Below are positions 26,524 to 34,852 of a stretch of DNA of 64,000 nucleotides, one piece after another (position 1 is the first letter of the stretch; the number at the start of each line of letters is the position of its first letter). Position numbers and translations under genes: made by a program. The notes under the pieces are model-generated. The model saw nothing but the letters and a program-made list of their open reading frames with translations, searched no databases and had not been told where the DNA came from. Origin of the DNA: Spirochaeta africana DSM 8902 (lineage in GTDB: Bacteria > Spirochaetota > Spirochaetia > DSM-27196 > DSM-8902); the NCBI RefSeq assembly GCF_000242595.2, contig NC_017098.1, forward strand, positions 1,240,001 through 1,304,000, written 5' to 3'.

Positions 26524-27300
26524 ATGAAAACACAAAGCCTGGCTATGCACCCACCAACAGATTCATCCCTTGCCCTGCTTGTAATCGGGGACGAGGTGTT
26601 GTCACACGCAGTGCGGGAAACCAATATAGATTATACCCTGCAGACTGCAGCTGCTGCCGGCTGCAGGGTAGCCGAGGTCAGGATTGTTGCCGATCAGGTG
26701 CCGTCAATCGCCAGGGCGGTACAGCAGCTGGCCGGTGAGGGGTGGTGGATTATTACCTCTGGCGGTGTCGGCCCCACCCACGATGATGTCACCATGCAGG
26801 CGGTAGCGGAAGCATACGAGGTGCCGCTGGTCGAGCATCCGCGCATGCTGGAGTTCCTGCAGCGGGCCTATGGCAAGCGCCTGTCGCCGGTGGTCCGACG
26901 AATGTCGCTGGTGCCTGAGGGAACGGTGGTGGAGGTGGATCATGATCGCCATTGGCCCCTGCTGCATTGCCGCGGCTGCTATATCCTGCCGGGGCTGCCC
27001 CGCGCATATCGGAATCGCATCGATATGATTTTTGCCGCACTGCCGCCGCAGCCGCCGGTTGCGGTCGCGGCGGTGTATACCGACAGTGACGAGACGGTGT
27101 TTGCCGAACAGCTGGGACAGCTGCAGCAGCGTCACCCACTGGTCGAGATCGGTTCATATCCGCAGATTCCCGGGGAGGCCGGCTATGCCGCCAAGGTTAC
27201 CGTGCGTTCACGGGATGCCGATGCGGTCAGGCAGGCGTTTGCAGAATTGCAGGAGTTATTCAGCAGCGGTGGATGGCTGAAACGCAGCGAGCCGGTGTAG
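26524..27300 (+). CDS. CinA-N/molybdopterin-binding-like domain protein
   Basis: 258 residues made of a MoCF-biosynthesis-type fold as in the N-terminal half of CinA. The family signature is visible as IGDEVLSHAVRETN, ITSGGVGPTHDD and the later ILPGLPRAYR. The C-terminal nicotinamide-nucleotide amidase domain of CinA is absent. The second half (PPVAVAAVYTDSDE onward) matches the small domain that follows in COG1058 proteins, which include ADP-ribose/FAD pyrophosphatases. No ribosome site is obvious; a second Met nine codons in is a possible start. The 3' end overlaps the convergent peptidase gene by 45 bases. Confidence 0.82.
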   Translation: MKTQSLAMHPPTDSSLALLVIGDEVLSHAVRETNIDYTLQTAAAAGCRVAEVRIVADQVPSIARAVQQLAGEGWWIITSGGVGPTHDDVTMQAVAEAYEVPLVEHPRMLEFLQRAYGKRLSPVVRRMSLVPEGTVVEVDHDRHWPLLHCRGCYILPGLPRAYRNRIDMIFAALPPQPPVAVAAVYTDSDETVFAEQLGQLQQRHPLVEIGSYPQIPGEAGYAAKVTVRSRDADAVRQAFAELQELFSSGGWLKRSEPV

Positions 27301-28149
27301 CTCCTCCATGAGCCGGATCATGCCGGTGTGAAAACGGCTGTAATAGGGATTGCCCCCGGGATGGGCCGGTTCCAGCGATTCGGCCGTGGGGAACTCCACG
27401 TCAAAGGCGATGATATCATGAAGGGCAGCCCAATGAATCGCTTCTCCCGGGGTGGGGTATTCACCCACCCATGACTCGATCCGGATAAAGCTGCCGGCGT
27501 CGGCAAAGATGTCTGCCGCCTGTAGCGAGCGCCCATGCAGCTGCCGCTGATCATCGATCAGTCTGTAGGCCGGCTGCACCAGTCCCTTTGGAATACTGGT
27601 GCTGGATCGGGGATCCATCCGCAGGGAATGCAGAAACACGGCGGTGGTGCGATGATAGGGATGATCCCGCTGAACAGCATGCAGGAATTCCTGCAAGGCA
27701 GCGGTTTCCGGTTCGGAAAACGGGGCGCTGCCGCCTTCGCCAGTCAGCATGCTCCAGATACCGGGGATATCCTCCTGCCAGTCGGGGGTGTCCCAGTTCC
27801 GATTCAGGTCGACCTCGTTGGCGTTGTGTCGGGTGTCGAGCTGATTGCCGTCAGGATTTATATTGGGTATAAAATACAAGGAAAGTTCCGGTGCAAGCCG
27901 GTCCGGCTGGCTGGCAAAATACCGGAGCAGGCCCTTGGCGGCTTCCCGGGTGTTGGCTTCGTATCCGGCGTGGATTGTGCCGATCACCACCAGGGGAATC
28001 GGTCCGGTGCCGATACGGTAGTACTGCAGCGGCCTTTGATGAACCGAGTGACCGATGGTGCCGGTGGTGAAAACCTGATCGGATTGCGGAGCTGTCAGCT
28101 GCAGAATGGCAAGCAGCCAGAATGTTCCTCGCAGGAATGCGAGCGGCAT
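27256..28149 (-). CDS. M14-type zinc carboxypeptidase, exported
   Basis: 297 residues with a hydrophobic N-terminal signal-like segment (about 5-20). Presumed zinc ligands are His60 and Glu64 in IHAGYEAN and His174 in FLHSLRMDP; FIPNINPDG and DLNRNWD (114-120) are typical substrate-binding motifs, and Glu252 (DVEFP) is the likely catalytic Glu. The family cleaves C-terminal residues from peptides, including murein peptides; the substrate here is unknown. AAGGAGGGT is a strong ribosome site. Divergent from the phosphatase gene and overlapping the CinA-like gene tail to tail. Confidence 0.8.
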   Translation of the reverse strand: MPLAFLRGTFWLLAILQLTAPQSDQVFTTGTIGHSVHQRPLQYYRIGTGPIPLVVIGTIHAGYEANTREAAKGLLRYFASQPDRLAPELSLYFIPNINPDGNQLDTRHNANEVDLNRNWDTPDWQEDIPGIWSMLTGEGGSAPFSEPETAALQEFLHAVQRDHPYHRTTAVFLHSLRMDPRSSTSIPKGLVQPAYRLIDDQRQLHGRSLQAADIFADAGSFIRIESWVGEYPTPGEAIHWAALHDIIAFDVEFPTAESLEPAHPGGNPYYSRFHTGMIRLMEELHRLAAFQPSTAAE

Positions 28150-28224
28150 TCAACCCTCCTTGAGGTGCGGTGTGGTGTCTGCACAGGGTAGTTGCTCGCC
28201 GGGGTCTGGTCAATAGGAGAATGC

Positions 28225-29211
28225 ATGAAGACCTACGATATAATCGGGGATGTACATGGACACGCTACCGCACTGGAGGGACTGTTGCGGACCCTTGGGT
28301 ATGAACCGCAGGGCAGCAGCCTGCGCCATCCGGACCGGTATCGGCAGGCGATTTTTGTCGGCGATATCGTCGATCGTGGCCCCGAGATTCCCCGTGCCGT
28401 ACGGCTGGTGCGCGGCATGGTCGAGTCCGGGGCAGCCTTGATGGTGCTGGGTAACCATGAATACAACCTGATCGGTTATCATACCCCGATAGCCGGCAGC
28501 AGTCCGCAGCGGTTTATCCGGGCCCACACCGCAGTGCACTACCGGCAGTGTCAGGAAACCCTGCAGCAGTTTGCCGCAGTCCCCGGGGAACTGGATGATC
28601 ACATGAACTGGATGCGGCAGCTGCCGCTGTTTCTGGAACTGCCGCAGCTGCGGGTGGTACACGCGGCCTGGCACCCACAGGCAGTGAACACCATACAGGA
28701 GTACGCCCCGGAGACCCACGCCCTTACCGATGCCCTGCTGCAGGACAGTTCCCGGCGTGGCTCGGCAGCGGCTCGCGCGATAGAGCAGCTACTGAAGGGG
28801 GTCGAGATCAATCTGCCACAGGGCTTGAGCTACCATGACAAGGAAGGGGTACGCAGAACCCGGACCCGGGTAGCCTGGTGGCGCACCCATCAGACGGATG
28901 ACCGGGGGGACGGCTGTATTCCCCTGTCAGAACTGGTGTTCCCACCCGATATTATCCCTCCTGCCGAACTCAGCAGGGTACGGGTGCCGGTATCCACGGC
29001 GGCGCATGTTCCCGGATATAGCGGGGACACCCCCGTGTTTATGGGTCACTACTGGCTTACCGGTGAGCCGCGACTTGTTGCACCGGACATCTGCTGTCTA
29101 GATTTCAGTATTGCGGCTGGCGGTCTGCTTACCAGCTACACCTACCGTGGGGAGCAGCAGCTCAGTGCCGAAAACCTGCTGCAGGTGGACGCAGCCGGGA
29201 TTCCGCAGTAG
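28225..29211 (+). CDS. Calcineurin-like metallophosphoesterase
   Basis: 328 residues from the ATG behind TAGGAGA. The metal-site motifs GDVHGH (8-13), GDIVDRGPEIP, LGNHEYN and VHAAWHP are all present, in the order typical of the PrpE/ApaH-like branch of diadenosine-tetraphosphatase/protein phosphatases. The late GHYWLTGEP supplies another metal His. The exact substrate is not readable. Followed nine bases later by a small membrane protein gene, probably the same transcript. Confidence 0.85.
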   Translation: MKTYDIIGDVHGHATALEGLLRTLGYEPQGSSLRHPDRYRQAIFVGDIVDRGPEIPRAVRLVRGMVESGAALMVLGNHEYNLIGYHTPIAGSSPQRFIRAHTAVHYRQCQETLQQFAAVPGELDDHMNWMRQLPLFLELPQLRVVHAAWHPQAVNTIQEYAPETHALTDALLQDSSRRGSAAARAIEQLLKGVEINLPQGLSYHDKEGVRRTRTRVAWWRTHQTDDRGDGCIPLSELVFPPDIIPPAELSRVRVPVSTAAHVPGYSGDTPVFMGHYWLTGEPRLVAPDICCLDFSIAAGGLLTSYTYRGEQQLSAENLLQVDAAGIPQ

Positions 29212-29220
29212 GTTATAGCT

Positions 29221-29658
29221 ATGAAGATTGCTCACAGTGTTAGTAAGATATTCTTCGGTTTGACTGCGGTTCTGGCTGTCGCGGCGGCCGGATACGCCGT
29301 GTCTGCCGGACTGTTCATAATGCGCGCCGAGATTACTGCCGGCGAGGTAGTCGCCTACGAGGAGAGTGACCGATCCATTCAGTTTGGCACCGCACCCGGC
29401 GGGGGTATGCATTTCTTTCCGGTGGTTGAGTACACGGCCGTAGGGGAAACCCGCCGGCTGACCGCTGACCGGGGTACCCAGGAACGGCGGTACGCTATCG
29501 GGCAGCAGGTGATGGTGCGCTACCTGCCGGATAACCCGCAGCGCGCCAGGATCGCCACCCTGTGGGGTGAATGGGGCGCGGCTTTGGTGCTGCTGTTTAC
29601 CGCACTGCTGTTTGGCGCCAGTGCCCTGGTGTTCCGGTTCCGGTTCGACGAATCCTGA
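29221..29658 (+). CDS. DUF3592-type small membrane protein
   Basis: 145 residues with transmembrane helices at about 10-32 and 117-139 flanking an extracytoplasmic beta-rich region containing FFPVVEYTAVGE and QQVMVRYLPDNPQRARI, the pattern of DUF3592. Function unknown. Ends one base before the stop of the convergent kinase gene. Confidence 0.75.
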   Translation: MKIAHSVSKIFFGLTAVLAVAAAGYAVSAGLFIMRAEITAGEVVAYEESDRSIQFGTAPGGGMHFFPVVEYTAVGETRRLTADRGTQERRYAIGQQVMVRYLPDNPQRARIATLWGEWGAALVLLFTALLFGASALVFRFRFDES

Positions 29659-30810
29659 TCAGTCTGCGGGGCTGCTCCCTGCGGTATGGTTGTCCGTGGT
29701 GTTCCTGCTGTCTGCCGGCAGGACCAGGGTAAAGCAGGATCCCTCGCCGGGGGTGCTGCTGACCTCTACACTGCCTTGGTGCGCCGCTGCGTACTCTTGT
29801 ACCAGCAGCAGCCCGAATCCGCTGCCACTCTCCCCCCGGGTGCCACGTCGGCGCGAGGGGGTATCCAGCCTGAACAGCTGCTCGCACTGCTCCTCGTCCA
29901 TGCCAATCCCGGTATCACAAACCGCAATCCGGTGATACTCTGTGTCGCCAGTATAGGCCACGGTTATAGTATCTCCCGGATTGCAGAACTTGATGGCGTT
30001 GCCGACCAGGTTACGCAGCATGGTTTCCAGCATCTGTTGATCTGCCAGCAGCTTGACTCCTTCAATGTTCTCTGTATACAGCTGTATCGATTTTTGCCCG
30101 GCCGCCCCGGCGAATGTCTCGAGTATCTGGTCGGTGATGCCCTGCAGATCGACCAGGTCGGCCCGGAATCCCCGCACATACTCCTGGGAGCGCGCCCATT
30201 GCAGCAGATCCTCCAGCATGGTGTAGGTTGATCTGGCGCTGCGATCAACCGCATCACCAATCTCGCGCAGCGAGTCGGTGTCGCCGGATGCAACGGCTTC
30301 ATTGATAACCGCCGCGATCCCCATAAAGCCGCCGATAGGGCCGCGAATATCATGCGCAATGATCGACAGCAGTCGATCCTTTGTCTGAACCAGCTGCTGC
30401 AGCATTTTGCGCTGATGTACCAGGGTAAGATGGGTAGCCACCCGGGCCAGCACCTCATCAACATGAAACGGCTTGGTAATAAAATCAACACCCCCGGCAC
30501 GGAACCCCTCCAGTTTGTCCTGGATCTCGGACAATGCACTGATAAACAGAATCGGGATTTCCCGGGTTGATGCATCCTGCTTGAGTGCAGTGCTCAGTTC
30601 AAAGCCCGAGGTGTCCGGAAGCATTACATCAAGCAGGATAAGGTCTGGCAGCTCCTGGCGGGCGATGCTGTCGCCGGCTGCTGCGTCCTGTGCCACCAGC
30701 ACGCGGTATCCCTCGGCATGCAGCATGCGATACAGCAGCCCCAGGTTGGCACGATTATCGTCCACAATCAGGATGGTAGAGTTTTTCAGGTCTGCAGTTT
30801 CTACTGACAT
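29659..30810 (-). CDS. Response regulator-histidine kinase hybrid
   Basis: 383 residues, soluble. An N-terminal receiver domain (12-130; Asp61 in LILLDVMLP, Lys113 in ITKPF) precedes a histidine kinase core with phospho-acceptor His153 (SIIAHDIRGPIGG), N-box near Asn271 (LVGNAIKF), G-boxes DTGIGMD and GSGFGLLLV. The REC-first layout means phosphorylation input from another kinase may control this kinase. It lies 59 bases downstream of the REC-GGDEF-EAL gene on the same strand, and the receiver domains of the two are alike, so they probably act together. Confidence 0.9.
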   Translation of the reverse strand: MSVETADLKNSTILIVDDNRANLGLLYRMLHAEGYRVLVAQDAAAGDSIARQELPDLILLDVMLPDTSGFELSTALKQDASTREIPILFISALSEIQDKLEGFRAGGVDFITKPFHVDEVLARVATHLTLVHQRKMLQQLVQTKDRLLSIIAHDIRGPIGGFMGIAAVINEAVASGDTDSLREIGDAVDRSARSTYTMLEDLLQWARSQEYVRGFRADLVDLQGITDQILETFAGAAGQKSIQLYTENIEGVKLLADQQMLETMLRNLVGNAIKFCNPGDTITVAYTGDTEYHRIAVCDTGIGMDEEQCEQLFRLDTPSRRRGTRGESGSGFGLLLVQEYAAAHQGSVEVSSTPGEGSCFTLVLPADSRNTTDNHTAGSSPAD

Positions 30811-30869
30811 AGCTGCAGTATACGCCGAAAGACCTGATCAGGTAAGGTATCCGCTGCCTGCCGGTTGAA

Positions 30870-32696
30870 TCAGCTGGTGCTCAGGTGTGGTGCGAGCTGC
30901 TCAGGCGACATCGGGCGATAGAAGTAGTATCCCTGTGCCTGCAGACAGCCAAGTTCCAGCAGCATTGCAGCCTGTTCCGGGGTCTCGACCCCCTCGGCAA
31001 TGATATCCAGATGCAGCCCGCGGGCCAGGGTGACAATCCCCTCAAGAATGGTACGGTGGTTGACCGGGCGGTGCGGGGCTGGTGGTTCCGGCAATTGCGG
31101 GGTACAGCGATCAAGAAAGGATTTGTCGATCTTGACACAGTCCAGCGGGAGGTCGCTCAGATAACTGAAGGATGAGTATCCGGTGCCGAAATCATCCAGA
31201 TGGATAGCCACGCCGGCCTGCTGCAGCTGCTGCAGGACCTGCATCGAATGAGTGCGTTCATGCAGGAACGCGGTCTCGGTGATCTCCACCACAATCTGGG
31301 CCGGATGGATGCCGAAATCGCGGAGTGTGGCCAGAAATTGTGCCTCGAACTCGAACTCGCCCAGCTGCAGCGGGGATACATTCACCGCAATCGGGGGTGG
31401 TTCATAGCCGGTATTCTGCCAGGCGGCAATCTGTGCACAGACCATCTCCAGCACCAGCTGGCCAAGCTGGTGGATAATTCCGGTTTCCTCGGCCAGCGGG
31501 ATAAAGACTGAAGGGGGCAGCAGGGTGGCGCCGTCGGGCTTCCAGCGCAGCAGGGCCTCGGCACCAATCAGGCGTCGACTCTCCAGCATAACCTTGGGCT
31601 GATACTCCAGATACAGCTCCCGGTTGTGCACCGCGCTGCGCAGCATCAGAATCCGGTCCATGCGCTCCCTCCCGGCCTGGGCCAGACGTTCATGAAAGCG
31701 GTGGATGCGGCGCGGCAGTTCATGGTGCAGCTTGGCATCGGCGGTGGCCATCTGGGCGTTTTGCAGCAGTACCTCCTCGTCTCGGCTGTCCTCGGGGTAC
31801 ATGGTGAATCCGGCATGCGCCGGCAGATAGAGCATGGTTTCACGAATGGTGAAGGGCTCCTGCATCCCGGCCAGCAGGGCTTCGCCGGACTGCATTACCG
31901 CAGCTTCACCCTCGAGATCCTCCAGCAGCACCACGAACTCATCCTCCCCGACGCGATACAGCGAGGCGTTCATGACATCCACATGGCGCCATTCATCCAC
32001 ATATCCCTGCAGCCGGGTGGCTGCCTGCTGGACGAGTTCGTCGGCAGCATGGTGGCCCAGGGTCCGGCTGATATCATCGTAGCCATCAAGCTCCAGGTAC
32101 AGTACCGCCGCGCGGGTATGCGGATCCTCGGTAATCCGGACCAGGTTTTCGTGCATGGCATGGCGGTTTGGCAGTCGGGTTACCGAGTCGTGCATAGCCA
32201 GATATCTCAGGCGCCGCTCGTTGCGCATGATATCCCGGGTACGGTCGGTGACGTGCTGCTCCAGGGTGGCGTTCCATTCCTCCATTACCTGGCGGGAGGC
32301 CTCCAGATTGCGGCGGTCGATCAGCAGCTGCAGCTGGGTCTGCACCCGTGCCAGAACCTCCTCGGCGTGAAACGGTTTGGTTATGTAATCGACCCCCCCA
32401 AGTCGGAAGGCCTGTACCTTGGTGGTTACATCATTCAACCCGCTGATAAATACCACCGGGATGTCAGCAGTCTGCTCATCCTGTTTCAGGCTGCTGCATA
32501 CCGCAAACCCATCCATGTCGGGCATGTCGACATCCAGTACAATCAGGTCGGGATGATGGGTGATCGCACTGTCCAGGCCGCTGCGGCCGCTCTGCGCATG
32601 CCGCACCAGATAGCCATGCTGTTCCAGTAGGTCGCGAAGTGCACGTATAGTGCTGTGGCTGTCATCGATCAGCAGTATCAGCGGGTGATGATCCAT
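30870..32696 (-). CDS. REC-GGDEF-EAL cyclic-di-GMP signalling protein
   Basis: 608 residues from MDHHPLI; 13 further upstream codons are possible but unconserved in character. Receiver domain with Asp55 and Lys107 is followed by a coiled linker (about 118-165), a GGDEF domain whose active-site loop reads GEDEF (250-254), probably inactive for synthesis, and an EAL domain with EALLR (380-384), NVSPLQ, DDFGTGYS and the EGVETPEQ loop, which look competent for c-di-GMP hydrolysis. So a phosphorylation-controlled phosphodiesterase is the best guess. Neighbour to a REC-histidine kinase downstream. Confidence 0.9.
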   Translation of the reverse strand: MDHHPLILLIDDSHSTIRALRDLLEQHGYLVRHAQSGRSGLDSAITHHPDLIVLDVDMPDMDGFAVCSSLKQDEQTADIPVVFISGLNDVTTKVQAFRLGGVDYITKPFHAEEVLARVQTQLQLLIDRRNLEASRQVMEEWNATLEQHVTDRTRDIMRNERRLRYLAMHDSVTRLPNRHAMHENLVRITEDPHTRAAVLYLELDGYDDISRTLGHHAADELVQQAATRLQGYVDEWRHVDVMNASLYRVGEDEFVVLLEDLEGEAAVMQSGEALLAGMQEPFTIRETMLYLPAHAGFTMYPEDSRDEEVLLQNAQMATADAKLHHELPRRIHRFHERLAQAGRERMDRILMLRSAVHNRELYLEYQPKVMLESRRLIGAEALLRWKPDGATLLPPSVFIPLAEETGIIHQLGQLVLEMVCAQIAAWQNTGYEPPPIAVNVSPLQLGEFEFEAQFLATLRDFGIHPAQIVVEITETAFLHERTHSMQVLQQLQQAGVAIHLDDFGTGYSSFSYLSDLPLDCVKIDKSFLDRCTPQLPEPPAPHRPVNHRTILEGIVTLARGLHLDIIAEGVETPEQAAMLLELGCLQAQGYYFYRPMSPEQLAPHLSTS

Positions 32697-32755
32697 GGGG
32701 GTATTGTACCAGCTTGTCCGGAATTCGGGTACCATTATTCTGACTGGAGACCGGC

Positions 32756-32784
32756 TTGATTTTCTGCATCAAGTTGTACATAAT
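32756..32784 (+). promoter_or_regulatory. Promoter with overlapping inverted repeat, neopullulanase gene
   Basis: TTGATT and CATAAT are separated by 17 bases, ending 22 bases before the ATG. The inverted repeat CTTGAT-N7-ATCAAG (32755-32773) covers the -35 box and could bind a repressor. Confidence 0.45.
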
Positions 32785-32806
32785 AGACAACAACAAGGAG
32801 TTATGT

Positions 32807-34708
32807 ATGAGCAACACCATATCCCGCGTAGAATGGGCACAGAGTATCTGGTCGGATGTAAACCCCGACTATGTATCCAATCCCTTTCCTGCCCATGATG
32901 AAAAAATAACCATCTCGCTACGCTGCCTGCCGAATCCGGAACTGGTGCGCATGTCGTTCAAGCTGCTCCTGGACGGTCGGGAACGTATGTATGACATGCA
33001 GCCGACTGGCGACGAGCACGGATTTTCGTATTTCAGTATTGAGGTAGAGATGAATCAGCCCAGACTGGAGTATTCCTTTGTTGCAGAGTTCAAGGACCAG
33101 TTTTTCTTTTTTACCCGGGCAGGGGTTACCGAGTATCACCAGGATGACGACTACAATTTTGTCATACTGCCTGATGCACGGGTACCGGCGTGGGTCGCCA
33201 GCAGCGTTTTCTATCAGATTTTCCCGGACCGGTTCGAGATTGGCAATCCGGATAATGCCGTAAAAGAGGCGGAGTATGTCTTTGATGGGCATGCCACTAT
33301 CCAGGCAGACTGGAACGATCCCCCGCGCGAATACGCCGACGGGCATTGTCTGGATTTCTATGGCGGGGATTTGCCGGGTATTGAGCAGCGGCTTGACTAC
33401 CTGCAGGAGCTCGGGGTCAATGCCATCTACCTGAACCCGATCTTTCGGGGCAAAACCACCCACCGCTATGACTGCATCGATTATTTCCATGTTGACGAAC
33501 ACCTGGGCGGTGACGAAGCCCTGGCTTCCCTGACAGCCGCAGCACAGGCGCGTGGTATTCGCGTAATTGTTGATGTCAGTATCAACCATACCGGGATTGA
33601 GCATGAGTGGGTAAAAACGGCCCTGGCCGATCCCGACAGTCGGGAGCATCGCTACTATTACTGGAACGAGGACGGATCACTGGTTGGCTGGGAGGGGGTA
33701 GACACCCTGCCGCAGCTCAATCATGGGTCGCCGGAGCTGCAGGAGGTGCTGTATACCGGTGCCGAGAGCCTGGTGCGCCACTTTTTACGCCCCCCGTTCA
33801 GGATTGACGGCTGGCGATTTGATGTCGGCAACCATACCGGCAACCGCGGGAAGGATCACCTGACACACCAGGTATGGCAGCAGTGTCGCGCCGCCATCAA
33901 GGACGAGAACCCGCAGGCCTACATCATCGGTGAGCACTGGGAGGACGCCGAACGCTATCTGCGCGGCGATCAGTGGGACACAGCCATGAACTATTTCGCA
34001 TCGGGACGCCCGCTGCGCCGGTTTATCGGTGGTATGGATCGCTTCATGTCGCCGGATGAGGATCCCCATCGTCGTATCAAGCCGATTGGCGGGGACCTGG
34101 TGTGGCAGCAGATGCAGCAGCATTTTGGCCGTATCCCCAATCAGCTGACCTGGGTGCAGTTCAACCTGATCGACAGCCATGATATCTGGCGCGTGCACAA
34201 CAACGACACCATCTTCGATATGGATACCTACCGCGGGATTGTGGCTGCCATGTTCATGCTGCCTGGTACGATGAATATCTACTACGGCGATGAGATTGGT
34301 ATCCCCGGGAGTGTGGAGACCGTCGAGGGCTGTCGCTACCCGATGCGCTGGGATCAACAGGACTGGAACCGGGAGTTCTACCGGCTGTACCAGGGGATGA
34401 GTACCCTCAAACGATCCGAACCGGCACTTCAGTTCGGTTCACTGCGCTGTCTGTATGCCGATGAGGAAACCCTGGTACTGGTGCGATTCACCAGGGATCG
34501 AGCCGCAATCAGCGTGCTGAACCGCAGCACCGAGCCACGGCCGCTGCAGATACCAGTGACGGAAATCGGTCTCACCAGCGTAGCCGGACTGCAGACAGTC
34601 GATATCGGCGGCCCCGAACTGGCGCCGCCTCGACTGAGCGATGGCGTGCTGCAGCTGCGGCTTGAGGGTGCGCAGCAGGCGGTGCTGGCAGGCAGCCTGC
34701 GCGGTTAA
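32807..34708 (+). CDS. GH13 neopullulanase/cyclomaltodextrinase-like enzyme
   Basis: 633 residues from the ATG behind AAGGAG. No signal peptide, so cytosolic. An N-terminal Ig-like domain (about 1-115) as in GH13_20 enzymes precedes the (beta/alpha)8 barrel. Catalytic regions: DVSINHTG (region I), GWRFDVGNHTG (nucleophile Asp), IIGEHW (acid/base Glu) and NLIDSHD (second Asp). The YQIFPDRF motif near residue 137 is typical of the subfamily. Predicted to hydrolyse maltodextrin, cyclodextrin or pullulan-derived sugars taken into the cell. No sugar transporter is adjacent. Confidence 0.92.
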   Translation: MSNTISRVEWAQSIWSDVNPDYVSNPFPAHDEKITISLRCLPNPELVRMSFKLLLDGRERMYDMQPTGDEHGFSYFSIEVEMNQPRLEYSFVAEFKDQFFFFTRAGVTEYHQDDDYNFVILPDARVPAWVASSVFYQIFPDRFEIGNPDNAVKEAEYVFDGHATIQADWNDPPREYADGHCLDFYGGDLPGIEQRLDYLQELGVNAIYLNPIFRGKTTHRYDCIDYFHVDEHLGGDEALASLTAAAQARGIRVIVDVSINHTGIEHEWVKTALADPDSREHRYYYWNEDGSLVGWEGVDTLPQLNHGSPELQEVLYTGAESLVRHFLRPPFRIDGWRFDVGNHTGNRGKDHLTHQVWQQCRAAIKDENPQAYIIGEHWEDAERYLRGDQWDTAMNYFASGRPLRRFIGGMDRFMSPDEDPHRRIKPIGGDLVWQQMQQHFGRIPNQLTWVQFNLIDSHDIWRVHNNDTIFDMDTYRGIVAAMFMLPGTMNIYYGDEIGIPGSVETVEGCRYPMRWDQQDWNREFYRLYQGMSTLKRSEPALQFGSLRCLYADEETLVLVRFTRDRAAISVLNRSTEPRPLQIPVTEIGLTSVAGLQTVDIGGPELAPPRLSDGVLQLRLEGAQQAVLAGSLRG

Positions 34709-34775
34709 CAGCCGGTGGGCGGGGCGTGCCTGGCGCTACTCACGCCGGCAGGCAGCCTGCCCGGTTAACAGCCGG
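34687..34775 (+). repeat. 60-bp-spaced direct repeat over the neopullulanase stop codon
   Basis: A 29-base sequence beginning GGCAGGCAGCCTGC occurs at 34687-34715 (containing the stop codon) and again at 34747-34775 with one mismatch. The second copy forms the hairpin GCCCGG-TTAACAG-CCGGGC. It may serve as terminator between the convergent genes; there is no T-run. The rest of the 144-base gap holds no gene. Confidence 0.65.
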
Positions 34776-34852
34776 GCGCTGCCAGGAGTATCAGATGTCC
34801 ACGGCCGCAGCCCTCAGCTGACCGGCCGTGGCGTACTGGCTGTGGTGCCAGA

